Shown: positions 1 through 8,820 of the stretch, one piece after another
Layout: every line of letters starts with the position of its first letter
Numbering within the stretch: the first letter of the stretch is position 1
Source of the DNA: Azolla pinnata
Taxonomy: Eukaryota; Streptophyta; Polypodiopsida; Salviniales; Salviniaceae
Length of the DNA stretch: 24,535 bases
Assembly (NCBI GenBank): GCA_037176905.1
Contig: JBBBWG010008091.1
Location: 1-24,535, forward strand
Direction: 5' to 3'
Position numbers and translations under genes: made by a program
Notes under the pieces: model-generated
The model's database searches: none
What the model saw: the letters and a program-made list of their open reading frames with translations, nothing else
What the model was told of the DNA's origin: nothing

Positions 1-454
1 TAGCTTATAACGGTAGTGGACTTAATATGTAACTTATGCAATTAATGTTAGATATTATTTAACTTATTATTCTAACAGGAACAGAAACAGGAAGCTTTCC
101 CTGTCTCTGTTCTCTGTTCGAGTCTGTTCTCTGTTCGAGTCGGTTCTCTGTTCTCTGTTCTCTGTCGCGCGCGCGAGGAAGAGCCCGAAAAGGAAGAAGA
201 AAGCCCAGGTCGGAAGAGGCACGGCTCTCTCTCGCAGGCGATGGATGCGGAGCAACGGCTAGTTTTTGAATTCCTGGCAGCGAATTTCCATTTCTAGCCC
301 ACCAAGCTTTCCGTTATCATCTCCATCGTCTCTGTCGATCGATCGATCCCTCGGGACTGTCTGCTCCATCGCTCCCCATCTCTGCAGGCTCTCTCCATCG
401 CTCGATCTGCTTGTTGTTCTCTTGCTCTCTCTTGCCCGCAGCTCGGTATAAGCT
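1..454. other. Upstream flank of the first gene, with a TCTGTTC-type short repeat
   Basis: No gene is seen here. Positions 101-166 are a degenerate tandem array of TCTGTTC/TCTGTTCGAG units, followed by a short CG run at 165-174. From about 330 to 440 the plus strand is C/T-rich, as expected for a plant 5' UTR. The tract ending in 'cccgcag' at 440 could be the 3' splice site of a 5'-UTR intron, but nothing fixes its donor. ORFs on the minus strand here are shadows of the C/T-rich tract. Confidence 0.5.
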
Positions 455-1609
455 ATGGGTTTCTTCAAGCTTCACCCTGATCATCCCGCCCGGCCATGGA
501 AGCTCCTCTTCTCCGCACGCACCGATGGCTTCTCCGCCCATCTCGATCTCCACCATCGCCCCGACCCTTCCTCTTCCGTCTCCGTCTCCGTGCGCCTCAA
601 GCTCCACAGCCTCCTGCTCACCATCAAGGTCGCTGCTGGAAAGCTCAAGGAATTGAAGCTGCTTCGGATCTTTCACCGCTTCCGCAAGGTCACCGTGCTG
701 GACCTGGCGCCCTCCCATCACATGAACGTGCACAGGAAGCGCTCCGATTCCTCCTGCAGCGCTTCCTCGCCGCGTTTTCCCCGGATGGTAAAGGGAAGTA
801 GCGGGTTTGTGTGTGGTTCGATTCTCGCTGGCTCCTCCCTTTTCCTTGTCTCGCGATGTTGTGCTCGCTTGCTTCACTTTCCTGTTGATTTCTTGATGAG
901 AGCAGGTTCCGCCATAGCTGGATCGGTCGCAAAGAACCAGCGAAATACTTCTTTGTCTTCATCATCATCATCATCATCTTCTTCTTCTTCTACTTCTTCC
1001 GCTGCTCATTCACAGTCCCCTCTCGCTTCTCAGATGTGGAAAGGCGCCAGGATTGCAACCAAAATCTTCAGGGTAAAACACAGTGTTGCTGCTTCCGCAT
1101 TTTGTGCATTTCCTCTGTTCAATCCTCAACTGACCTGTAGGAATAACCTGCAGATGGCCATGTCTGCACTCTACCCAAAGCGATTTCTCATCACAGCAGC
1201 TCTAACTCTTGGAATTGGTGTGCTACTGATGGTAAAGGAAAAGGATGAATCATTCCGATCTTTCAAAGCACATGGAGCGTCACCTAACAACGAGGCTTCT
1301 GTTTCTGCTCATTGTGACAGAGAAAGTCCAAAGATTCAAGGGGAAGAAGGAAGAAGCAAGCACTGAGGAGCAGGATTCGATCAGCCATGAAACTGGTCAG
1401 TGTTTTGATTCTAGATGCATGCCAATTTCTGTCAACAGAATGAACAAGAGGTGTTCTTGCACATACCATGTGGTCTTGCAGATGAAGTGCTGGTGGCAGA
1501 ACGTCGAGATGAAACATGTCTTGTTTCTCATGGTGTTGGTAGCTCTTGTCTCCAACATGGTCTTCTCATGGTCATCATCGAATCCCTGGTCTCGATCGAT
1601 GTAGAATGA
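455..1609 (+). CDS. Unrecognised split gene, predicted single-pass membrane protein (about 277 aa)
   Basis: I do not recognise this protein. A spliced model that keeps frame uses exons 455-797, 906-1072, 1154-1231, 1321-1395 and 1439-1609 (834 nt, stop TGA 1607-1609). Exon 1 encodes a basic N-terminal part starting MGFFKLHPDHPARPW, with an LKELKLLRIFHRFRK stretch and a conserved-looking APSHHMNVHRKRSDSS. Exon 2 carries a poly-Ser run made by a TCA/TCT microsatellite. Exon 3 has a hydrophobic helix (FLITAALTLGIGVLLM), probably transmembrane, followed in exon 4 by a very basic RKSKDSRGRRKK stretch. That order suggests a cytosolic or stromal basic face next to the membrane. The donor of exon 1 is the least certain point: a stronger GTAAAG donor lies at 788 but does not keep frame with any good acceptor. 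An alternative last exon starts at 1482 (ATGAAGTGCTGG). Frame continuity over five exons supports a real gene; function is unknown. Confidence 0.5.
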
Positions 1610-1797
1610 TGCATGGAACATCTCTTCATTGGATCTCTGGGATCAATCTCGATCGATGTAGAACGATGCATCGAACATCTCTTCCTTGGATCTCTGCAGA
1701 CTGATGCATGGAACATCTCTTCATTGTATGTCTGGGATCAATCTCGATCGATGCAGAATGATGCATGGAACGTCTATTCATTGGATCTCTGAGGATC
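1590..1797 (+). repeat. 57-bp tandem minisatellite, about 3.7 copies, overlapping the stop codon
   Basis: Unit 1 (1590-1646) begins TCTCGATCGATGTAGAATGA and is followed by unit 2 (1647-1699), a truncated unit 3 (1700-1741) and unit 4 (1742-1797). Copies differ at several bases. The stop codon of the upstream gene lies in unit 1, so the rest sits in its likely 3' UTR. Confidence 0.85.
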
Positions 1798-2340
1798 GAT
1801 CCGAGGGGAACGTAGGAACGATGTAAAAAATGGCATCCGAAGCTTCTCTTTCGCCCCTCGCGCAATGAAAGAAAAGAGTAACATGAATGAAAATGGCAAA
1901 CAATCAGGTGTGCTCTACTGAGCAACAGCTTGTATAAAGAAAGGATTGGCATTGGGATACTTGGGCCAGAAGCCAGGCTCAATTCTCCGATGCCAAGGAA
2001 GGAAATCGCCGATCAAGAGATGCAACTTCTTCAACACTGAGATTGTAAATACCTACCCGATATCTGTGGAGTGCTCGCCAAGAATCCCAAAGAGAATCGT
2101 TGATTGAGAGAATCAACTTCAAATTCCAACCAAGACGGTGTTGTTGGAAGCTTCTAACCAGATCAATAGAGTATACACCTTGGTATGTGGAACAATATAC
2201 AGAGCTCAAATTCAGGATCCATGGCTGAAGTTGTTAGAAGCTTCTAACCAGACCAGCTGTATGTATGTTCAATCCAATGTTGTTTTTCATGTATATATGT
2301 ATATATATATATTTAAGCTGGTTGGGTTACCATGATCAAG
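1798..2340. other. Non-coding stretch with one short direct repeat
   Basis: No convincing coding region. A direct repeat containing GAAGCTTCTAACCAGA occurs at about 2147 and again at about 2237, roughly 90 bp apart. A TATATATG run lies at about 2290-2312. The minus-strand ORF here has no recognisable domain. Confidence 0.4.
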
Positions 2341-3010
2341 TAGGTAGCCCACTTGATTTTTTTGATACTAGTTGCCCAGCAAAGGTAGAAATTACTACTA
2401 CCTTCGAAGTAGATCCAAACATTTTTTTGCTGTCAGTTAATCATCCTTCAACACCATGGCAATAGCCTTTTGTTGTCATTAATTCAGTATAATCATCAAC
2501 TATCTATCTTATCTCAAATCTTGTTTTTACTACAGTCTTGGCCACTTGATTTTTTTTCTTTATGCTTGTTGGGCAGCCAAGGTAGGCATTTCTACCATCT
2601 ATGTAAATCCAAGCATTTTTGTTGTTAATCATCCTTAAAATCAAAGTGACTCGGTATAATCATCTATCTTATCTCAAATCGTGTTTTTACTGCAGTCTTG
2701 GCCATGAGATGGTATAGGGAATGTGAACTGAAAAATCTCCAATGCTGGATCAAATTTCTTCGGAATGTAAATGACAAAGCAAAATTAGAGAGAATCAAAG
2801 AGAATAGAATGGATTAAGAGTGGTTTGCTGTTAATCATCCTTCAAATCCAAGTGACTCAGTATAATCACCTCACCTATCTTATCTCAAATCTTGTTTTTA
2901 CTACAGCCTTGGCCATGAGATGGCATAGGGAATGTGAACTGAGAAATCTCCAATCGGATCAAATGTCTTTTGCAGCTTTAGAGAGGATTAAAGAGAATAG
3001 AATGGACTAA
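2341..3010. repeat. Three diverged copies of a roughly 190-270 bp non-coding unit
   Basis: Three blocks share the order 'ttaatcatcctt ... tataatca ... tatcttatctcaaat ... tgtttttact.cag.cttgg'. They lie at about 2349-2540, 2541-2820 and 2821-3010. The second and third also share a tail with GAATGTGAACTGA and AGAGAATAGAATGGA. Divergence is substantial. No ORF of note is conserved between copies, so this is probably old transposon or satellite debris. Confidence 0.65.
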
Positions 3011-3535
3011 GGGTGTTTTTGCAACACCAACCGCCACCAAGCACTTACGAGAAATCTAAACCATCATCTAATATCTCATACCCACAAAAGATTACCTTAG
3101 ATTATACGTCAAAGGTTGACAACAGACCCGATCAAGAAAGCCTAGCCTAACCTATCAACCTTTACTAGAGCATCTCAAGTGTAAGGGAGTAGGGTAACTA
3201 ATCTGTTGTAGTATATATAAAGGAATCTACTAATGATAAGTAATATTAGAGAGAATAAAATGGTTTAAGGGTGATTACCCACACCAACCCCTGCTAAGTA
3301 TAGGACTAAAGATGAATCCAAAGCATTATTTATGTCCCATACCACAGTCTCTTACTCGTACTTTAAAGTCTCTAATTCAAGAACAAATTACCCTTGGAAA
3401 TACCTCGGAAGCTGACAAGTATGGATTCGATTATATAGAGCCTAGCCTCATCAATAGAGTCTCTACAAGTCTAATGATGTTGTAATGAAAGGAGGTGACT
3501 AGCCCCCTTTATATAGGTCAACTTCCGTGATAACC
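3001..3535. repeat. Diverged tandem duplication, LTR-like (two roughly 250-bp blocks)
   Basis: Blocks at about 3001-3245 and 3262-3530 share an ordered series of short matches: 'caccaac', 'aaatctaaacca/gatgaatccaaag', 'tctcataccc/tcccatacc', 'aagcctagcct/gagcctagcct', then a TATA-like element (GTATATATAAAGG at about 3211; CCCTTTATATAGG at about 3508). The TATA-like element near the end of each block recalls plant LTR promoters, but no integrase, RT or primer-binding site is visible. The LTR reading is an inference. Confidence 0.4.
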
Positions 3536-4400
3536 ACTAACAGTGACCATTTGGATCTGACCCTATCTTAACATAGCCGATTTTCGACTTATCTTAGCCT
3601 TTAACCATTCAAATTAGCCTTATAAACTGGTCCCCAAGGTTACACCCTCAACTTTATAAGTCAACTTCTAAGGTCCCAAACGCATCAATTGGAGGTCGAT
3701 CCACATAGAAGGAAATGCAACGTTACATGAGGTAGCCAATCACCAAACTTGATCTAGAGCCAGGAGCTTATCCATTCACGCATGTAGAAGAATGATATAG
3801 CCTCAAATAATACTTCATAGCCGATCATCATCTGTGACCACACATATGGCCTCGCGCCGGGGACTTGCGCAGTTGTTGGATTGAATGCCCTTGGAGCTGC
3901 TCGATGCACCAATCAAAGAAAGATTTAATCTTTTGCTTCTTTCCGGACAAAAGTTACTAACGCATCGGTAGTGCACCGGGATCGTGGGTGCAAAGTCGCG
4001 ATTGCAGGATTAAACTGACCATGAACACGTTGTCGAGGAATGTTTTTTTGATGACGATCTTTGTTGAGATCTAAGCCCAAAGAACGGTAGCGGAAGTCTC
4101 CAGGGCACTGAATCCCAACGAGATGCTCGCTCGCGCTCTGAGGTCCTTTTACAGTAGTCGTCAGACCTCGGACAAAAGCCGAGGATTCGACAGGAGGAAG
4201 GATCCGACGCATGTGTACGCACGAGATGGAGGATCCGACGGACTCAAACGGACGCATTCCCGAGGATTGGGCCCCCAGAGATAGAGAGAAAAGGATCCTT
4301 CTGTGATATCGGAGCGATGAAGAAAAAAAGAGAGCTGACGATGTCCAAGATGGCGTCGAAATGTCCGCCCTTGGCTGCCAGATGGCTATGCTGGTTGATC
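3536..4400. other. Intergenic, no gene seen
   Basis: Plain intergenic sequence, partly GC-richer from 3920 to 4300. Minus-strand ORFs of 70-110 codons overlap each other in different frames at 3925-4257 and show no domain. The compositional change could mark another old insertion. Confidence 0.4.
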
Positions 4401-4405
4401 TTGTT

Positions 4406-4691
4406 CAGGGTTTCCAAGGTTCTGGGGTCTTCCAGGGTTTCAGGGTTGATGGTTTTTCTAGGGTTTTAGGGTTTTTTTTTTTAGGGTTTCAAGGTTCGTT
4501 CCGGGATCAGGCTTTTGTAGGATTTTTAGGGCTTCTTAAGGGTTTTTAGAGGCTTCAAGGCTTTTTTAGGGTTTCAGGTTTCATGATTCACAGTATCAGG
4601 GTTTTGTAGGGTTTCTTACATATATTTGAGGGTTTTTTTAGGGTTTTAGGGTTTTAGGGTTTTTAGGGTTTTTTAGGGTTTTAGGGTGTTT
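4406..4691 (+). repeat. Degenerate telomere-like TTTAGGG cluster (telo-box array)
   Basis: AGGGTTT/TTTAGGG words recur about 20 times with spacers of variable length, e.g. 'tttagggttttagggttttagggt' type runs at 4634-4688. The spacing is irregular, unlike true telomeric DNA. Plant telo-boxes (AAACCCTAA) are known promoter and 5'-UTR elements; here no gene start lies within 1 kb downstream. Confidence 0.8.
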
Positions 4692-5695
4692 TTTTGCAGA
4701 AAGGAGCTGGAAGCAAACCTGAGCCGTAGATTTTGTTGCTGTGAGAGCCGTCGATTGTGTTACCGTTAGAGAAGGTTTGCTTTCAAAAAAGCGGGGGTTT
4801 CCAAATTTGCGAACTATGCCCCTCTAATTACTTAAATCGATTAATTAGATTTAACGGGAAATTACAAAAAGGAAAACGCCAAACCAGAATCTAAACTACA
4901 TTTTAACGCCAATTACAATACAAAAATTGAAGCTCAATTAATTGAATAACACCGAATCAATCAATTCCGAGATCAACAAACGCCGAATTAATTACTTGAT
5001 TAACGCTCAAGTGATCGAGTAACGTACACGTTAATCGATTAACCAATACTCACTTTTGTTAATCGAGGGCTTTACAAGAATCGATTAGGATCAGTCGGAG
5101 GGAAGCGATCAGCAATAAAATCAATGAACGTTATACAGGCAGAATGAATTGGGCGTTAAAATTTTTACGTGGAAGATACAGAAAGGCCGGGCGTTAATTT
5201 GCAGGGAAAATGAACAAAAAAAATGCCTAACAAAGTTATAATATACATTCGAACGCCAACCAACACTAGAAATTGCAAATTAACGCGCAATCTGTCGATC
5301 AACACCAAATCGGTCAATCGCGAGTGCAACCGGCATCGAATCAGCCGATCGATTAACGCTCGTCGGCGACTCGATCAACATCAAACTAACACGTCGATGG
5401 ATCAATCGATTAACGAATACAATCCGACTCTAAAACTGCAAGCCTCAGCGAATCCGAATACGGCGAGGCAAATCGATCAGAGGATCGATCAGCAAGAGGC
5501 GATCAGGAAATTTAAAAAAAAAAACAAAAAAACAAAAAAAAACAAATCAACACTACCGGAATTAATCGGGTAATTAATCTTCTTCGGTGGAAAGAGAATA
5601 AAGATCAGGCGTAAAAATTGCAAAATTTCAGATTTTTCAGTAGGCGTTATTTGCTGAGTTTTCGTATTTACACCGTATGCCCTCCGCTCGGCACC
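4692..5695. other. AT-rich intergenic DNA enriched in TTAACG and ATCGATTA words
   Basis: TTAACG (either strand) occurs at 4851, 4903, 5000, 5029, 5154, 5192, 5280, 5353 and 5410. ATCGATTA words occur near 4837, 5034, 5082, 5350 and 5406. The 116-codon ORF across 5223-5573 is low complexity (Asn/Arg/Thr/Ile, then poly-Lys) and has no domain. The role is unknown. Confidence 0.55.
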
Positions 5696-5790
5696 TTCTT
5701 CTTCTTCTCTTCTTCTTCTTCTTCTTCTTCTTCTTCTTCGTCGTCGTCGTCGTCTTCTTCATCTTCTTCGTCTTCTTCTTCTGTCTGTTC
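5696..5790 (+). repeat. TTC/GTC trinucleotide microsatellite in the XTH 5' UTR region
   Basis: Nearly pure (TTC)n, a short (GTC)n and again (TTC)n end six bases before the XTH start codon. A homopyrimidine tract this long on the coding strand is probably part of the 5' UTR or core promoter. The poly-Ser and poly-Phe ORFs across it are artefacts. Confidence 0.85.
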
Positions 5791-5795
5791 CTTCC

Positions 5796-8217
5796 ATGGC
5801 TTCTGCAGCGACCGCCGCCGCCGCCATGTCTCTGCTCGCCTTCTGCTCCTTCTTCGTCTCCGCCGCCGCCTCCTCCTCCTCCGCCGACCTCTCCCGCCTC
5901 TTCTACACCGCCTCCACCACGGACCATGTCCAGTACGTCGACGACGGCAGAGAAATCCGCTTGGCCCTAGACCAGAAGAACGGTGCGTCGCGCGTGGTTG
6001 TGTTTTTCTCGTTTCGCCATAGCTCCTGTGTTTTGCCTCTTGAGCTCTGCTACTGCTTGGAAGTTAGCAGCAGCAGCAGCAGCAGCAACTGTAGCAGGAG
6101 GAAGAAGCTGTAGCAGGAGGAGGAGGAGGAGGAGGAAGAAGAAGAAGAAGAAGAAGAAGAAGCTGCTTTCTTTGTTGACTCATCTCTCTCTCGTCTGGGC
6201 CCAAACCCTAAAATGCAACAGGAAATGTGTGTCTGTCTTTTGCTGCGCGCAGCTTCCGGGTTCCAGTCGTACGACGCGTTCCTGTTCGGCTACTTCAACA
6301 TGAGGATCAAGCTCGTGCCCGGGGACTCGGCGGGAACAGTGACCACATACTATGTATGTTCTCATACCTTAGGTTGGAAACCCTAGAAATCCATCTCAGG
6401 CGCGCATGCCCAGCGCCTGTTTCGCCAATCGTGGTTTTGCCAAATCGGAGTTGGAAACTGCAGCATTTTGCGGCTGCAATCCGGCTCGGAATTGGAACTG
6501 TTCTGGTTACGTTTTGATGGCGATGGCGATGGCGATGGCGATCATAATTGTGATCGTCTGTGTTTTTCCTTCTTCTTCTTCTTCTTCTTCTTCTTCTTCT
6601 GCTTCTTCTGTTCTGGTTACGTTGATTGCGATGGCGATGGTGATGGTGATGGCGATTGTTGCCGTCTGTGTTTTTCTTTCTTTCTTCTGTTCTGGTTACA
6701 TCGACGGCGATGGCGATGGCGATGCTAATTGTGGTCGCCTGTGTTCTTCCTTCTTCTTCTTCTTCTTCTTCTTCTTCTTCTGCAGTTCTCGTCGATCGGC
6801 GATGACCATGACGAGCTCGACTTCGAATTCCTGGGGAACTCGAGCGGGGAGCCATTGATCCTGCAGACCAACGTGTTCTCCAGTGGCCATGGCGAGCGAG
6901 AGCAGCGCATCATGCTCTGGTTCGATCCTACTGCAGACTTCCACAACTACACGATCCTCTGGAATCTCTACCACGTCGTGTAAGATCCTCCACGAAACCA
7001 TAGCCATGGCTTCTTCTGATTCTTTCCTTCTTCTTCTTCTTCTTCTTCTTTTCTCCTTCCTCCGTGCAGATTCTCTGTGGATCCTCCATGAAACCATAGC
7101 CATGGCTTCGTCTGATTCTTTCCTTCTTCTTCCGTCTTCCCCACGCAGGTTCCTTTGTGGATCCTCCATGAAACCATACCCATGGCTTCGTCTGATTTTT
7201 TCCTTTCCTTCTTCTTCCTCCTTCCTCCTCCCTCCACGCAGATTCTTTGTGGATCCTCCATGAAACCATAAATACCCATGGCTTGATCTGATTCCTTCCT
7301 TCTTCTTCTTCTTCTCCTTCCTCCTCCCTCCACGCAGATTCTTTTGTGGATCCTCCATGAAACCATAGCCATGGCTTCTTCTTCTGATTCTTTCCTTCTT
7401 CCTCCTCCTTACTCCACGCAGATTCTTAGTGGATCCTCCATGAAACACATACCTACCCATGGCTTGCTCTGATTCTTTCCTTCTTCCTCCGCGCAGATTC
7501 TTTGTGGATGCCGTCCCCATCAGAGTCTTCCCCAACATCGAAGCTCGGACCGGCTTGCCATATCTGCGCAGCAGATCCATGGACGTGTACGCCACGATCT
7601 GGGACGGAGACAGCTGGGCGACGCAGGGAGGGAGGGTGAAGATCAACTGGACGCACGCACCCTTCGTCGCATCCTACAGAGATTTCTCTGCAGATGCTTG
7701 CAGCAGATCAGACCTATCATCTTCGTCGTCCTCATCATCATCACCGCCACCGGCTTCTGTTTACTCCGACTGTGCTTCCTCGCGATGGTGGAATGGCGAA
7801 GCTTACCGAGCTCTGGATGAAGCTCAGATCTCGCGCCTGAAGTGGGTGCAGACCTCCATGACCGTCTACGATTACTGCACCGACTATGGCAGATTCAATG
7901 TCACTCCTCCCGAGTGCGCCTATCAATTCGCTTCCGTTCCTGCACAGTCTCCGTCTCCATCTCCATCTCCATCTCCTTCCTCTGAGTTTTCTTCTTCTTC
8001 TTCACCGTCTCCATCGCCGCCCACCTCTTCTTCTTCTCCTTCTCCTTCTCCTTCGGATCTGCCGGATATGGCCTCTGAGAACGGTGCAAATCCGGTGCCA
8101 AGTGGATCCCTGCAAGGATCCAACTCGCACCGCCTCCCCATCTCCTTCCGCGCCATGATGACAATGATCCTCCATGCTCTGCTGCTGCTTCTTCTCTCTC
8201 CATCATTGATTCTGTAA
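5796..8217 (+). CDS. XTH: Xyloglucan endotransglucosylase/hydrolase (GH16) with C-terminal Ser/Pro linker and probable GPI signal, 400 aa
   Basis: XTH enzymes cut and rejoin xyloglucan in the primary wall. Exons are 5796-5982, 6253-6353, 6786-6979 and 7497-8217 (1203 nt; stop TAA 8215-8217). Residues 1 to about 25 form a signal peptide ([15 protein letters not shown] core). The GH16 active site [10 protein letters not shown] is at 104-113 with nucleophile E106, D108 and acid/base E110. N114-S-S directly after it is the N-glycosylation sequon usual in XTHs. The XET C-terminal domain is intact: C229, C253, C288 and C301, [15 protein letters not shown] and PPEC. Typical XTHs end near here at about 290 aa. 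This one continues with a Ser/Pro-rich linker (about 308-350), a small-residue region and a hydrophobic tail (377-400, LLLLLL), which together look like a GPI-anchor signal. The split codons rebuild ASGF and VFFVD exactly, so the exon model is strong; the GPI anchor is inferred. Confidence 0.93.
5983..6252 (+). repeat. XTH intron 1 with AGC and AGG/AAG microsatellites
   Basis: The 270-bp intron runs from donor GTGCGT to acceptor CGCGCAG. It holds (AGC)n at about 6066-6088, then (AGG)n and (AAG)n at about 6114-6162, and one AAACCCTAAA telo-box at about 6202. The ORFs across it are low-complexity artefacts. Confidence 0.8.
6501..6785 (+). repeat. Three tandem units in XTH intron 2, each ending in a TTC tract and resembling the 3' splice site of exon 3
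   Basis: Units start with TTCTGGTTAC at 6501, 6611 and 6690. Each runs through GATGGC repeats and a CGTCTGTGTTTTTC-like (or CGCCTGTG) segment into a TTC tract. The last unit ends at the real acceptor TTCTGCAG (6778-6785). The sequence after each internal TTC tract (TTCTGGTTACATCGACGGCGA in unit C) resembles the start of exon 3 (TTCTCGTCGATCGGCGA), so the units look like duplicated acceptor/exon junctions. The internal junctions read TTCTG without the CAG, so they could not act as acceptors. Confidence 0.7.
6985..7496 (+). repeat. Tandem array of 3' splice-site plus exon-4-start copies filling XTH intron 3
   Basis: The intron is a tandem array of 75-96 bp units. Each unit has GGATCCTCCATGAAACCAT, then CCATGGCTT, a TTC/CTC pyrimidine tract and GCAG followed by ATTCTTTGTGGAT or a close variant. 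Decoy acceptor AGs lie at 7068-7069, 7147-7148, 7240-7241, 7336-7337 and 7420-7421; the true one is at 7495-7496. Spacings are 79, 93, 96, 84 and 75 bp. The 13 bases after several decoys match the real start of exon 4. The true copy then reads GCCGTCCCC, whereas the decoys read CCTCCATGA, which stops the frame soon after FFVDPP. Confidence 0.92.
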
Positions 8218-8820
8218 GTGGGGAGGGGAGGATCATCACGCACCTCATGAAACCCTCAACCCTCAACCCACCCCTAAACCCTGAAGTTTTCCAGTTTTGA
8301 TCCATCTCGATTCTTCTTCATTCCAATTCTCCGATTTCTTTGATTCTCCAAAAAGCCTTCCAAAGAATGCCAAACTTTTCCAAATTCATCTCTGATCACA
8401 GACAGCTATGGTGCTCGTAGCTGTGGGAATGCTGTAAAATCCAAGGTCCAATTGGATGCGAAATGAAAAAAACCCCCTTTCGATCAAACGAGTTTGAAGA
8501 AGAGCTCAAATACGATTCCATAGCTATTCTCTGTCTCTGTATCTGCGTCATCTCTGTCTGATTTCCTGCATTTCGCGGATTAATGGCGATTAGGGTTGAT
8601 GTGCAGAATCGCGCAACAGCGGAGGCGCGAAATGGAACAACCGCCATTCGAACCGAAGCCCATCAGAAATTTGCACTAGAAACCCACTGCTGTAAGGCCA
8701 TTTATGGGGTCTGCTTTTTCTACTCCAGAACCATTTCCGACCTGTTGATTGCTACTGTAGCCATGGATCCATCACTCTGACACTCCATGGAAGCCATAGG
8801 CTATATACAGCCCATTTAGG
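8218..8820. other. XTH 3' flank and intergenic DNA
   Basis: Likely 3' UTR of the XTH gene followed by unremarkable sequence. Isolated telo-box-like words occur at about 8270 (CCCTAAACCC) and 8817 (TTTAGGGTTTAGGG). No further gene is supported. Confidence 0.5.

Noticed and set aside
317-877. 186-codon minus-strand ORF over the first gene
   Set aside because: Antisense shadow of exon 1; the plus strand has splice signals, a good start context and frame continuity.
5223-5573. 116-codon plus-strand ORF before the XTH gene
   Set aside because: Low-complexity Asn/Arg/Thr sequence ending in poly-Lys from an A-rich run; no domain, no splice context.
6985-7496. CRISPR-like array of repeats and spacers
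   Set aside because: The units are 75-96 bp tandem copies within a plant intron, without distinct repeat/spacer alternation or cas genes.
6696-7646. 316-codon minus-strand ORF with repeated [16 protein letters not shown]-like blocks
   Set aside because: It is the antisense of the XTH intron 2-3 repeats and parts of exons 3-4; the protein repeats only mirror the 75-96 bp DNA units, and the plus-strand XTH exons account for the conserved sequence.
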